NCBI RefSeq assembly: GCF_021216675.1
Contig: NZ_CP086120.1
Coordinates: forward strand, 1,178,001-1,242,000
Direction: 5' to 3'
Origin: Streptomyces gobiensis
Lineage (GTDB): Bacteria; Actinomycetota; Actinomycetes; Streptomycetales; Streptomycetaceae
Length of the DNA: 64,000 nucleotides
The notes under the pieces: generated by a model
The model's database searches: none
Told to the model about the DNA's origin: nothing
Seen by the model: only the letters and a program-made list of their open reading frames with translations
In this document: in pieces, positions 8,368 to 17,140 of the stretch
How positions within the stretch are numbered: position 1 is the stretch's first letter
Layout: each line of letters starts with the position of its first letter
Program-made: the position numbers and the translations under genes

Positions 8368-8952
8368 GAGTCTTCCTTCCGAGTCTGGAATGCCCCGCTG
8401 CCGGAGCAAACTGCACAACTCAGATCAGGAGGAGAGGTTCTTACTGTTCACCCTCGCAGCCCATTTTGCGTATCTTGCGGTTAGTGTCATGAACTGCATG
8501 GAAACAGCCGATGGTTTTCTTCGCACGGAATCTGTGCCACACGAATGAGCCGAGCGAGTTATCTGGCACGGCCGTCCCGCGCCCAGGTTCGTACCGCTGT
8601 ATACCCACGCACGGAGGTTTTCCACGAAGACTCTGGAAAGAATTGAACTCCTCGCGTTCCGGCCGGACGGGGAATCCATCGGAATTCAGGTGAAGCAGTC
8701 CTCGGACTGACAGGGGTCGCATCGCGCGCAACGCCGTGCGGCGCGGTCCCGGCAGGGGGCGGGAGAGGCAGCCCGCAGTGGCAGAAGCAGTGGCAGGAGC
8801 GGCCCGTCGGCTCACTCCGCTCACCGGTCAGCCGTCACCGACGGGGTCAGGTCTCCGGAGACGAGGGCAGGGGGTGAGCACACAAACGTGCACCGCCCGT
8901 CCCCGTCCCCGTGTCCAGTGACCAGTGGGACCGGTGACCACGCCGTCAGGTT
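8368..8952. other. 585-base intergenic stretch, no gene recognised
   Basis: It separates the rodlin promoter region from the 3' end of arsM. The region next to the rodlin start is relatively AT-rich for this genome (8410-8700), as expected for a regulated developmental promoter. I see no conserved protein, RNA gene or strong inverted repeat in it. Confidence 0.5.
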
Positions 8953-10011
8953 TCAGCAGCAGCCGGATCCTGTCCCCGTCTCGTCCGCGGCGCGCTGGTC
9001 GGAGGGCGCGCACGGGAACAGGCCGAAGTGCGTCGCCTTGTCGCCGGTCACGGTGAAGTGTGCCGCGTAGCGGGTCGCGGAGAGCATGTCGGCGGTATTA
9101 CCGCACACCAGCATCGGCTTGCCGGTGTGGAAGCGATGGTGGTCATCGAGGTCGAAGGCGTGCGGATGCTCCGGCAGAGTGCCGCGGTAGACGGCAACCT
9201 GCCCGTAGTCCTCACAGCGGTCCTCCAGGGGCAGTTTGAAGGCCCGGATGGTGCGTGAGGTGAACGCGGCGAAGCCGATCTTCCGCTCAATGTCCGGATC
9301 GCTGATCGTCACGGGGGAGGCGGTGACGGTGCGGGCGTCCAGGCAGCCGGTGCGCTCCAGGGAGCGGCGGAAGTCCTCCGTGTAGAGGGCGCCGGCGAGG
9401 CATTCACCGACCAGGACCGGGTCGTCGAGGAGTGCTGCGGGCAGGCGGCGGTCGGCGAAGATATCGGCGAAGTACAGCTCACCACCGGGCTTCAGCACCC
9501 GGAAGATTTCAGAGAAGACGCGCGGTTTGTCCGGAGACAGGTTGAGGACACAGTTGGAGACGACCACGTCGACTGAGCCGTCCACGAGGCCGGCGCCCGC
9601 CAGGTCTTCGATATAGCCCTGGTGAAACTCCACATTGTCGTAGCCGAATTGCTGAGCGTGCCAGTGCTGGTGGCGCCGGGCGACGGCCAGTTGCTCACCG
9701 GTCATGTCGACGCCGATGACCCGGCCGCTGGGGCCGACCAGCTGGGACAGCACATAGACATCGCGTCCGCTGCCGCAGCCCAGGTCCAGCACGGTCGCCC
9801 CGTCCAGGGCCGGCGGTATCGGTGAACCGCAGCCGTAGAAACGGTCCATGACCTCCTCGTGCACCCGGCCGAGGGCCGCGGCGATATGCGGCGGTGGCGC
9901 CGCATCCGTACAGCACGCCGAGGTCTTCAGATCCGCAGAGGACGCCAGCACCTTGCCGTAGTAGTCCTTGACCGCGTCCGCAACAGCGGCATCGGATATG
10001 TCGACCGTCAT
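8953..10011 (-). CDS. arsM: arsenite S-adenosylmethionine methyltransferase
   Basis: A 352-residue ArsM. It transfers methyl groups from SAM to trivalent arsenic, giving mono-, di- and trimethyl arsenicals. Visible features are a Cys33-Cys34 pair, Cys61 in FYGCGSP, SAM motif I (VLDLGCGSGRD, about residues 74-84), Cys154 in VVSNCVLNLSPDK and Cys204 in VGECLAGALY. The last two with Cys61 form the As(III)-binding triad. A C-terminal extension (residues 280-352) ends in GSGCC. The start ATG has a GGAGA ribosome site. It is the arsenic-specific anchor of the cluster that continues to 20 kb. The same reaction could serve detoxification or synthesis. Confidence 0.93.
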   Translation of the reverse strand: MTVDISDAAVADAVKDYYGKVLASSADLKTSACCTDAAPPPHIAAALGRVHEEVMDRFYGCGSPIPPALDGATVLDLGCGSGRDVYVLSQLVGPSGRVIGVDMTGEQLAVARRHQHWHAQQFGYDNVEFHQGYIEDLAGAGLVDGSVDVVVSNCVLNLSPDKPRVFSEIFRVLKPGGELYFADIFADRRLPAALLDDPVLVGECLAGALYTEDFRRSLERTGCLDARTVTASPVTISDPDIERKIGFAAFTSRTIRAFKLPLEDRCEDYGQVAVYRGTLPEHPHAFDLDDHHRFHTGKPMLVCGNTADMLSATRYAAHFTVTGDKATHFGLFPCAPSDQRAADETGTGSGCC

Positions 10012-10148
10012 GTCTCTCCTGGTGGTGAGCTTGGATGTAAACGTCACGCACCGGTGAGAGAGGGCCACCGGTGCGCGCCATGCGACGGAAACCCGATGGG
10101 CCGGTGGGAGCATTCCCCTCCCTGCCGCCGGGACGGCCCACCGGATCG

Positions 10149-10922
10149 TCACCGGCTGCCGGCTGCCGCGCTGACCTCTGCTGTGCCCACCTCTGCTGTG
10201 CCGGCCTCTGCTGTACGGGACCGGAAGAGGCGTGCCCCCCACCAGCCGCCCACGCTCAGGGCCAGCAGTCCGGCCAGCGCGATCCACAGCACCGGGGAGT
10301 CCGGCTCACGCAGTGCCCCGCCGAGGCCGGTGTAGGCGAGCGTGCCGGGAATGATGCCCAGGGCGGTGGCCGTCACATAGGGCGCGAACCTGATACCGGC
10401 CGCACCGGCCCCGTAGTTGATCACGGAGAAGGGGAACAGCGGCAGCAGGCGCAGCAGCAGAACTGCTACGAAGCCGCGGCGGGACAGATGCGCGTCCAGC
10501 CGTGCGAGCCGTCCTGACCCCGCGTACCGGGCGATCGCCGGGCGCCCCAGCCACCGCGCCAGGCCGAACGAGAGCGCGGCCCCCGCGGTGGCCCCGGCCA
10601 GCACCACCGCCGTGCCCAGCGTGAGGCCGAAGAGTGCCCCGGCGGATGCGGTCAGCACGGATCCGGGCAGCAGCGCGGTCACCGCGAAGGCGTAACAGAT
10701 CGCGAAGATCAGCGGTCCCCACAGGCCGAACGATTCAACCCACAGGCGGATGTCGCCCAGGAGTGCGCCGCCGCCCAGCGCCACCCAGCAGCCCAGACCC
10801 ATCAACAGCACCGCGAGCACGATCAACTTGGCCATCGCTCCGCGGGCCTTGCCTTCCTGCGGGGGCAGCGGTGCGACGGACGCCTCGGCGGGGGGCTCGG
10901 ACGGGACAGCCCGACGGGTCAT
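10149..10922 (-). CDS. TVP38/TMEM64 (DedA-like, SNARE-associated) membrane protein
   Basis: A 257-residue integral membrane protein with about six hydrophobic segments. The family signature is present: ALLPGSVLTASAGALFG, then GAALSFGLARWLG, and the re-entrant LLRLLPLFPFSVINYGAGA. It shares the ATGA overlap with the upstream methyltransferase gene, so the two are probably translated together. TVP38-type proteins are often found beside mercury and arsenic genes and are thought to move small solutes or lipids across the membrane; substrate unknown. The C-terminus carries a repeated TAEAGTAEVGTAEV. A close paralogue lies at 44835-45572. Confidence 0.85.
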   Translation of the reverse strand: MTRRAVPSEPPAEASVAPLPPQEGKARGAMAKLIVLAVLLMGLGCWVALGGGALLGDIRLWVESFGLWGPLIFAICYAFAVTALLPGSVLTASAGALFGLTLGTAVVLAGATAGAALSFGLARWLGRPAIARYAGSGRLARLDAHLSRRGFVAVLLLRLLPLFPFSVINYGAGAAGIRFAPYVTATALGIIPGTLAYTGLGGALREPDSPVLWIALAGLLALSVGGWWGARLFRSRTAEAGTAEVGTAEVSAAAGSR

Positions 10923-11698
10923 GCGTACTCCTGTGTGATGTGATCAATCGAACGCTCCGCCACGACACGGCGCAGCGGCAGCTCCAGCCGTCGGCCCGGA
11001 CGCGCCCAGTGGGCGAGGGCACGCTTGGCCGCGGCTGCACGCTGCGGCGTGAGCCCGGGCAGATAAAGGCCATCGACCAGCAGGGCCACGGCCTCGGGGG
11101 TCTCAAGACAGAGGGTGAACACCTGGCGTTCATCGGAGTGGACGAGGAAGCCCGACTCCCGCAGCAGCGTGGCGAGCGAGTCCCGGGCGCCCGGATTGGG
11201 CCAGGGTTGGTGCAGGGCCCGCAGGGTGTACATCACCCGGGCCCAGCCGAACATGCCGGACGCCGAGAGCCCGGACTGGGCGGGCACCAGGGCCGCGAGC
11301 ACACCGCCCGGGCGCAGCACGCGCCGGATCTCGGCGAGCACACGTGGCAGCGGGGTGAGGACGGGCAGGCACATGGAGGCGCAGACGGCACCCACGGCGC
11401 CGGTCATCAGAGGCAGGGCATCGGCGTCCGCGCGGACAAGCGGCACCCGGCCGAGCCGGGCCGCCGTGCGGAGTTCTCCCTCGGAGGAGTCGACGCCGAT
11501 CCAGTTGGCGTCCGGCAGCGACGCGCGGGTGGGCGCTGAACCGCAGGCGAGGTCCAGCACAGCTCCCGGTGGGGAGTTGAGGGAATCGGCGAGCCACGCG
11601 TGAGGGGAGGCGTCGGCATGCTGGAAGAGCCGCTCGGTGATGCCGGGGCGGGAGTCATGGTAATCCCCGATGTAACGGCGCCAGTCCCGTTCGTCCAA
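10919..11698 (-). CDS. class I SAM-dependent methyltransferase
   Basis: 259 residues with a TTG start behind GGAAGGAGCG. The SAM fold is clear: motif I LDLACGSAPT near residue 49, an acidic strand end in WIGVDSSEGEL, and post-motif VLRPGGVLAALVPA. It resembles the UbiE/Methyltransf_11 group. It overlaps the TVP38 gene by 4 bases and is divergent from the oxidoreductase at 11899, placing it in the arsenic cluster. A remnant matching its C-terminus lies at 44720-44834, again directly before a TVP38 gene, so this pair is an ancestral unit. Substrate not evident. Confidence 0.85.
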   Translation of the reverse strand: MDERDWRRYIGDYHDSRPGITERLFQHADASPHAWLADSLNSPPGAVLDLACGSAPTRASLPDANWIGVDSSEGELRTAARLGRVPLVRADADALPLMTGAVGAVCASMCLPVLTPLPRVLAEIRRVLRPGGVLAALVPAQSGLSASGMFGWARVMYTLRALHQPWPNPGARDSLATLLRESGFLVHSDERQVFTLCLETPEAVALLVDGLYLPGLTPQRAAAAKRALAHWARPGRRLELPLRRVVAERSIDHITQEYA

Positions 11699-11898
11699 CG
11701 GGGCGCTCCTTCCCTGCGTGCCGTGCGGTGTCCGCGGGGAAACCCTGTTCGGGCTCGCGGCATTCCGTCCGCGACACGCCGCCGAAAATATGTGCGCGGA
11801 GGGAAGGCTGGAGCCGTCACGGTGGGTTTCCCTGCAACGCCGCCGACTACGGCCAAGCCCGTCGGTGCCTGTCCCCGAGAGCCGGAGAAAATCGCACT

Positions 11899-13308
11899 AT
11901 GAACGCATACGACCTGGTGGTCATCGGCGGCGGAAGCGCCGGTCTGACGGCGGCCCGCACCGCCGGGCGGTTCGGCGATCGCACCCTGCTGGTCGAGCGG
12001 GACCGGCTGGGCGGGGACTGCTTGTGGACCGGCTGCGTGCCCAGCAAGGCGCTGCTCCATGTGGCGGCCGAGGTGCGGACCGCCCGCAGCGTCGGGGTCT
12101 ACGGGCTGGCCGCCGCATCCGGCCCCGCCGATCTGCCAGCGGCGATGGGGCACGTCAAGCAGGCGATCGCGGCGATCGAACCGCACGACTCCGCCGAGGC
12201 GCTCAGCCCGTTCGGGGTGGAGGTGGCCCACGGTCCGGCCGTCTTCACCGGGCCGCGCACCCTCACGGTGGGCAGTAGGGAGATCTCCTTCCGGTATGCG
12301 GTGATCGCGACCGGTTCCTCCCCGGCGCTGGTGCCGGTGCCCGGACTGGCCGAGGCGAATCCGCTGACCAGCGACACGGTTTGGGAGGTGGCTGAACTGC
12401 CTGAGCGGCTGGTAGTGCTGGGCGGGGGACCCATCGGCTGTGAGCTGGCCCAGGCCTTTGCCCGCCTCGGCTCAAAGGTGACGCTCATGGAGAAGTTGGA
12501 CCGGCTGCTGCCAGGTGAGGAACCGCGCGCCTCACAGGTCACGCGGGAGCGGCTGGAGGCGGAAGGCATCACCGTCCTGACCGGCTACCGCGCCGAAAAG
12601 GTCGCCGACGGCGCGGTGTACGGCCCGGACGGCTCCATCGCGTACGACGCCCTGCTGGCCGTCACCGGCCGCCGCGCCAACACCGCGGAACTCGGCCTGG
12701 AGGCGGCCGGGGTGGAACTGACCGAGCAGGGCGCCGTCCAGGTGGATGACCGGCTGCGCACCTCCAACGCGCGGATCTACGCCGCCGGGGATGTCACCGG
12801 CCTTTCGGCCTTCACCCACCTGGGCGGCGTGCAGGGCGGGGCCGCCGCCACGGACGCGCTGCTCGGCGTGCGTCGCCGGATTGACTACACCTCGGTGCCC
12901 TGGGTGACGTACACCGATCCCGAGGTCGCCCGTGTCGGTCTCACCGCCGAGGAAGCGCGCCGGCAGCACGGCGACCGGGTACGGGTGCACTCCCTGGACA
13001 ACGACCGGGTCGACCGGGCCGTCTCCGACGGCCGCACCGAGGGCTTCACCTCCCTGGTGCTCGGCCCGCGTGGCCGCATCGTCGGCGCCACGGTCGTCTC
13101 GCCGCGGGCCGGGGAGACGATCGCACATCTGGCGACCGCGGTCCGCCTGGGCTGGACGGCCTCGAACTACGCCAAGACCGTGCACCCTTACCCCACCTAC
13201 GCTGACGGGCCCTGGCACACGGCCCTCACCGATGTCTACGCCCGCCTGGCCCGTGGCAGCCGGGCCATCGGGGCTCTGCTCGCCCTGCGCAGGCTGGTAC
13301 GGCGGTGA
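11899..13308 (+). CDS. pyridine nucleotide-disulfide oxidoreductase, MerA-like
   Basis: A 469-residue FAD/NAD(P)-dependent oxidoreductase. It has the FAD loop VVIGGGSAGLTAA, the redox disulfide in GGDCLWTGCVPSK (Cys41, Cys46), the NAD(P) loop VVLGGGPIGCELAQ, and the second FAD strand IYAAGDVTG. It lacks the C-terminal vicinal Cys pair needed by mercuric reductase, and the C-terminal HxxxxE catalytic pair of lipoamide dehydrogenases is replaced (HPYPTYADGPW). A true Hg(II) reductase is therefore unlikely. In this setting it may reduce an arsenical or a thiol carrier. The gene is divergent from the methyltransferase-TVP38-ArsM side; the ATG at 11899 is chosen by alignment to the FAD loop. Confidence 0.85.
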   Translation: MNAYDLVVIGGGSAGLTAARTAGRFGDRTLLVERDRLGGDCLWTGCVPSKALLHVAAEVRTARSVGVYGLAAASGPADLPAAMGHVKQAIAAIEPHDSAEALSPFGVEVAHGPAVFTGPRTLTVGSREISFRYAVIATGSSPALVPVPGLAEANPLTSDTVWEVAELPERLVVLGGGPIGCELAQAFARLGSKVTLMEKLDRLLPGEEPRASQVTRERLEAEGITVLTGYRAEKVADGAVYGPDGSIAYDALLAVTGRRANTAELGLEAAGVELTEQGAVQVDDRLRTSNARIYAAGDVTGLSAFTHLGGVQGGAAATDALLGVRRRIDYTSVPWVTYTDPEVARVGLTAEEARRQHGDRVRVHSLDNDRVDRAVSDGRTEGFTSLVLGPRGRIVGATVVSPRAGETIAHLATAVRLGWTASNYAKTVHPYPTYADGPWHTALTDVYARLARGSRAIGALLALRRLVRR

Positions 13309-13340
13309 TCCGCGGTTCGTCTCCTCCCCCGGCGTCACCG

Positions 13341-13380
13341 ACGCACACCGACGCACACTGACGCACACTGACGCACACAG
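13341..13380 (+). repeat. four tandem ACGCACACTG-type decamers
   Basis: Four near-identical 10-base units (consensus ACGCACACTG; the first and last units each differ at the end) fill the gap between the oxidoreductase and the radical SAM gene, ending 23 bases before the latter's start. They could be regulator half-sites or a slippage-derived leader. Confidence 0.85.
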
Positions 13381-13403
13381 CAAGGAAAGCAGGAAGAAAG
13401 CTG

Positions 13404-14819
13404 ATGGGACTCGTGGCGACGCTGCGCGCCCTCGCGCGCACCACCCGCCCCTACGACCCGGAGTTCGCCGAGGCCATGGAGCGGCGCTGGGCTGAACTGC
13501 CGGATGTGGTCAGGACACCAGGGCAGATCATCGGCCGGCACGGCGTGGGCTGTGAGGGCACCCACGGCGTCTTCCCCAAGTGCAATCTGAAGTGCACCCC
13601 TTGCTACCACTCCCGCGATGCCAACCAGGTACGCGTCGACGGCCCCCACACCCGTGAACAGGTCGCCGCCCAGCTGGGGCTGCTGCGCAAGCTGCGCGGG
13701 CCACGGGCACACACCCAGCTGATCGGCGGCGAGGTGAGCCTGCTGCCGCCCGACGACCACGCCGCCACCCTTGCGATCATGCGCGAGCACGGCCGCGAAC
13801 CCATGAGCTTCACCCACGGCGACTTCGACTATGACTACCTGAAGCAGCTGGCCCTCGGCCCGGATGGCACCAAGCGCTTCGCCCGGCTGTCGTTCGCCGC
13901 GCACTTCGACAAGTTCATGTACGGGCGGCGGGGTATCGAACGCCCCGAGAGCGAGCGGGCGCTGAACCCGTACCGCCGGCGCTTCACCGCGATGTTCGCC
14001 AGGCTGCGCCGCGAGAACGGCGTGCGGTACTTCCTCGCCCACAATATGACCGTCACCCCGGGCAATCTCGACGAAGTCGCGAACGTGATCCGCGACAGCC
14101 GTGATCTGGGGTTCGGCATGTTCTCCTTCCAGCCGGCCGCGTTCCTGGGCGATGAACGGCGCTGGAAGGAGGAGTACCGTCAGGCGACCCCGGACGCGGT
14201 GTGGGCGGAGGTCGAGCGTGGCGCAGGCACCCGGCTCGACTACAACGTGTTCCACAACGGCGATGTGCGCTGCAATCGCTCCGCCTACGGCTTCTACGTC
14301 GGCGACCGCTGGTTTCCCTTCCTCGACGGAGACGACCCGCGCGATCTCGCCGTGCGCGACGCGTTCTTCCGCCGCTTCGGGAAGGTGAGCTTCACCGGGA
14401 CCCCGCCCGCCCTGCTCGCGGCCAGGCTGAGCCGCGTCATCGCCCGGCACCCGGGCACGATCGCCATCGCGCTGGGCTGGCTCACCCGCACGGTACGCCG
14501 GGTGGGCGTCGGCAGGCTGCTGCGGAACCGTTTCCGGATACGGCCGGTGACCTTCATCATGCATATGTTCATGGACGCCAAGGACGTCGCCCCGGCCTGG
14601 GAGCTGATGCAGCGCGGTGAGACCAGCGACGACCCGAGGCTGCGTGAGACACAGGAACGGCTGGCCGCCTGCCAGTACTCCATGGCACACCCGGCAGACG
14701 GCGCCCTGGTCCCAGCGTGCGTACAGCACTCCGTCCTCGACCCCGCCGAGAATGCGCAGTTGCGCACCCTGCTTCCGCTGGTCGAGGTCCGTACCCATCC
14801 CGCCGTCAAGGAGAAGTAA
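13404..14819 (+). CDS. radical SAM protein of the arsenic cluster
   Basis: 471 residues. The 4Fe-4S-binding motif is CNLKCTPC (Cys60, Cys64, Cys67), preceded by EGTHGVFPK. Gly-rich SAM-contact residues follow in LIGGEVSLLPPDDH, the counterpart of the usual GGEP. The middle contains YFLAHNMTVTPGNLDEV. A C-terminal Cys pair (LAACQYS and VPACVQHS) may bind another cluster or close the site. It lies directly before the MTAP-like gene (3-base gap) and is likely the first of the synthetic genes. It differs from the shorter ArsS radical SAM enzyme known from arsenosugar synthesis, so the reaction is inferred only as 5'-deoxyadenosyl radical chemistry. Confidence 0.85.
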   Translation: MGLVATLRALARTTRPYDPEFAEAMERRWAELPDVVRTPGQIIGRHGVGCEGTHGVFPKCNLKCTPCYHSRDANQVRVDGPHTREQVAAQLGLLRKLRGPRAHTQLIGGEVSLLPPDDHAATLAIMREHGREPMSFTHGDFDYDYLKQLALGPDGTKRFARLSFAAHFDKFMYGRRGIERPESERALNPYRRRFTAMFARLRRENGVRYFLAHNMTVTPGNLDEVANVIRDSRDLGFGMFSFQPAAFLGDERRWKEEYRQATPDAVWAEVERGAGTRLDYNVFHNGDVRCNRSAYGFYVGDRWFPFLDGDDPRDLAVRDAFFRRFGKVSFTGTPPALLAARLSRVIARHPGTIAIALGWLTRTVRRVGVGRLLRNRFRIRPVTFIMHMFMDAKDVAPAWELMQRGETSDDPRLRETQERLAACQYSMAHPADGALVPACVQHSVLDPAENAQLRTLLPLVEVRTHPAVKEK

Positions 14820-14822
14820 CCC

Positions 14823-15611
14823 ATGCGTATCGGTGTCATCACCGGCTCGGGGAATTACGAGTGGCCCCATCTCGAAGGAGCGGCGCAGCAGGCCGTCGTC
14901 ACGGACCATGGCGTGGTCACCGTCACCGAGGGCCGTCTGAAGGACGCGGAGGTCGTGCAGCTGTCCCGGCACGGCGCGGGCCATCACCGTCTGTCGCACC
15001 AGGTCGACCACAGGGCCAACCTGGCCGCGCTGCGTGCCCGTAACGTCGAGGCGGTGATCTCCCTGACGGTCTGCGGGGCCGTCGACCCGGCCGTTCCGCC
15101 CGGCTCGCTGGTCGTCTTCGACGATCTGTACTTCCCGTCCAACCAGCTGCCCGACGGCTCACCGTGCACCTGGTACGACACACCGGGCGCGGCGGGCCGC
15201 GGACACTGGATCTTCGACCGTCCGTTCAGCGAGCCGCTGCGCCACGCCCTGATCACCGCCGCCGAACAGACCGGAGCGGCTGTCATCACAAGGGGGGTGT
15301 ACGGGCATGTGAACGGCCCGCGTTTCAACAGCCGCCCCGAGATCGCCGCCCTGGCCGCCGCGGGCGTCACCGCGGTCAGCCAGACCGCGGGCCCGGAGGT
15401 GGTGCTGGCCGGGGAGGCGGAGGTGCCGATGGCGCTGGTCGGCTATGTCACCGACTATGCCAACGGCGTGGCTGCCGAACCGGAGCCGGTCGACGCGCTG
15501 CTGGCGCGGATGGCGGCGAGCAAGGAGACCTTCGCCGAACTGGTCGCACACGCCGTGCCGGAGCTGGGCACAGCGCCACCCGCCGGCTTTGTCTACCGGT
15601 TCGGCTCATGA
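14823..15611 (+). CDS. MTAP-like purine nucleoside phosphorylase
   Basis: A 262-residue PNP/MTAP-family enzyme. It would cleave the N-glycosidic bond of a 5'-modified adenosine with phosphate, giving adenine and a ribose-1-phosphate derivative. Family features are ITGSG at the N-terminus, LSRHGAGHHRLSHQVDHRAN (phosphate/ribose loop), CGAVDPAVPPGSLVVFDD, GVYGHVNGPRFNSRPEI (usual EGPRF) and SQTAGPEVVLAGEAEVPMA with the purine-side VTDYANGV. GGAGAAG precedes the ATG, and its 3' end overlaps the next gene (ATGA). Next to two radical SAM genes it could either salvage 5'-deoxyadenosine/MTA or remove adenine from a 5'-arseno-adenosine intermediate. Confidence 0.88.
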   Translation: MRIGVITGSGNYEWPHLEGAAQQAVVTDHGVVTVTEGRLKDAEVVQLSRHGAGHHRLSHQVDHRANLAALRARNVEAVISLTVCGAVDPAVPPGSLVVFDDLYFPSNQLPDGSPCTWYDTPGAAGRGHWIFDRPFSEPLRHALITAAEQTGAAVITRGVYGHVNGPRFNSRPEIAALAAAGVTAVSQTAGPEVVLAGEAEVPMALVGYVTDYANGVAAEPEPVDALLARMAASKETFAELVAHAVPELGTAPPAGFVYRFGS

Positions 15612-16279
15612 CGACGGCTGGCGTCCCGGCCGTACTCGTGATGGCGAAGGCACCCCGGCCGGGCACGGTCAAGACCCGGCTGCACCCGCTTCTGGGCCCC
15701 GAACGCTGCGCCGCTCTGCAGGCCGAACTGATCCGGCACACGCTGGCGGTGACGTCGTCATACGGGCTGCGTACCTATGTGGCGTACGCACCAGGCGAGG
15801 CCGAGGGCGAGGACAGCACCTGCGATCTGGCGCCGTCCGGTGTCCGGCCGTTGCTGCAGCGTGGTGGTGACCTCGGGCAGCGGCTGACGGCCGCCGTCAC
15901 CGATGCCTACGCCGACGGCGCGGGCCCGCTGCTGGTCATCGGAACCGACGCGCCGACCCTGACCGGCGAGCTGCTGGCCGCCGCCCGTACGGCCCTGGAG
16001 GACCGGGATGTGGTGCTGGGTCCGGCGCTGGACGGTGGCTACTACCTGATCGGAATGCGCGGCCCGCACACCGGTCTGTTCGGCATCGACCCGGCCCTGT
16101 GGAGCACCGACCGGGTGCTGGCCGCCACCCGCGCCCGAGCCGATGAGCACGGGCTGAGCGTGCGTCTCCTGCCGCCGCTGCGGGACCTGGACACCCCCGA
16201 GGACGCGGCGGCGCTGCTCGCCGATCCGGGGCTGCCCGACCGTATCGCTGCCTTGCTGCACCCCGCGGAGCCCGTATGA
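15608..16279 (+). CDS. TIGR04282-type glycosyltransferase (arsenosugar-associated)
   Basis: A 223-residue nucleotide-transferase/GT-A-like protein of the family first named rSAM/selenodomain-associated transferase 1 and later linked to arsenosugar biosynthesis. Signature segments are VLVMAKAPRPGTVKTRLHPLLG at the N-terminus, LGQRLTAAVTDA, VIGTDAPTLTGELL and VVLGPALDGGYYLIGM, with LRDLDTPEDAAALL near the end. It overlaps the phosphorylase gene (ATGA) and the next glycosyltransferase gene by 4 bases each, so all three are co-translated. It probably activates or transfers the sugar part of the product. Confidence 0.88.
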   Translation: MTTAGVPAVLVMAKAPRPGTVKTRLHPLLGPERCAALQAELIRHTLAVTSSYGLRTYVAYAPGEAEGEDSTCDLAPSGVRPLLQRGGDLGQRLTAAVTDAYADGAGPLLVIGTDAPTLTGELLAAARTALEDRDVVLGPALDGGYYLIGMRGPHTGLFGIDPALWSTDRVLAATRARADEHGLSVRLLPPLRDLDTPEDAAALLADPGLPDRIAALLHPAEPV

Positions 16280-17043
16280 ACCGCGTGACCCGTATGAACC
16301 GTATGAACCGCATGAAAGTGTCGATCGTTGTGCCCGTCCTCAATGAGGCGGCTACGATCCAGACTGCGCTGAGCCGTCTGTGCCGCGACTTCCCCGACTG
16401 CGAACTCATCGTTGTCGACGGCGGCTCCACCGACGCCACCGCCGAACTCGCCGCCCGGCACGCCACCGTGGTGCACAGCGAGCGGGGACGGGCGAAGCAG
16501 ATGAACGAGGGCGCCCGCCACTGCACCGGCGACGTGCTGTGGTTCGTCCACGCCGACACCCGGATCGACCCCGCCGCCCTCGCCCAGATCCGCACGGCCC
16601 TCACCGCCCCGCAGGTGGTCGGTGGCGGCCTGACGCTGCGCTTCGACCGCCGCAGCGCCGGGCTGAACTACCTCGCGTATACCTCCAACGCGCGCGCCCG
16701 CCATCTGCGCCACATCTTCGGTGACCAGGCCATGTTCATCCGCCGCAGTGTCTTTGACGAACTGGGCGGCTTTCCGGATCTGGCCATCATGGAGGACCTG
16801 GAGATGTCCCGCCGTCTCGGCCGGCGCGGACGCCTCGCCGTGCTGCCCGCCACATCAACGGCTTCGTCCCGCCGCCTGGTCGCGCACGGCACCTGGCGAA
16901 TGATCGTCTTCATGCAGTACCTGAAACTGCTCTACTTCGCCGGTGTCGACCCCGAGCGCATCCGCCGCCGCTACAGCGCAGGGCCCCGCCTCTGGCGAAG
17001 GGACAGGAAGGATCCCGGACCCCGGCGGGTTCCCTGCCGGTGA
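16276..17043 (+). CDS. TIGR04283-type GT2 glycosyltransferase (arsenosugar-associated)
   Basis: A 255-residue GT-A glycosyltransferase (rSAM/selenodomain-associated transferase 2 family). Features are SIVVPVLNEAATIQTAL, LIVVDGGSTDATAELA (donor-binding Asp), GRAKQMNEGA, LWFVHADTRIDP (DxD equivalent) and GDQAMFIRRSVFDELGGFPD. The 5' end contains four in-frame ATGs created by a short CGTATGAAC-like repeat (protein MNRVTRMNRMNRMK). The true start could be any of them, and the fold begins only at the last (16312). It pairs with the preceding TIGR04282-type gene, a pairing typical of arsenosugar loci. Confidence 0.87.
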   Translation: MNRVTRMNRMNRMKVSIVVPVLNEAATIQTALSRLCRDFPDCELIVVDGGSTDATAELAARHATVVHSERGRAKQMNEGARHCTGDVLWFVHADTRIDPAALAQIRTALTAPQVVGGGLTLRFDRRSAGLNYLAYTSNARARHLRHIFGDQAMFIRRSVFDELGGFPDLAIMEDLEMSRRLGRRGRLAVLPATSTASSRRLVAHGTWRMIVFMQYLKLLYFAGVDPERIRRRYSAGPRLWRRDRKDPGPRRVPCR

Positions 17044-17140
17044 TGGCCCAGCACGCAGCCATCGCGGACGCGTCGCCCATGCCCGGCGTCCATAACCATC
17101 TGAACCACCCTGTTACCGCACCATCTTGGAGACGTCCCTC

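Noticed and set aside
11899..13308. Mercuric reductase
   Set aside because: The redox disulfide is present but the C-terminal Cys-Cys pair required to receive Hg(II) is missing, unlike the genuine MerA at 50808.
13341..13380. CRISPR array
   Set aside because: Units are 10 bases, directly adjacent and without spacers.
13404..14819. ArsS radical SAM enzyme of the classical arsenosugar pathway
   Set aside because: It is longer (471 residues) and does not show the short ArsS layout, so I call it only a radical SAM protein.
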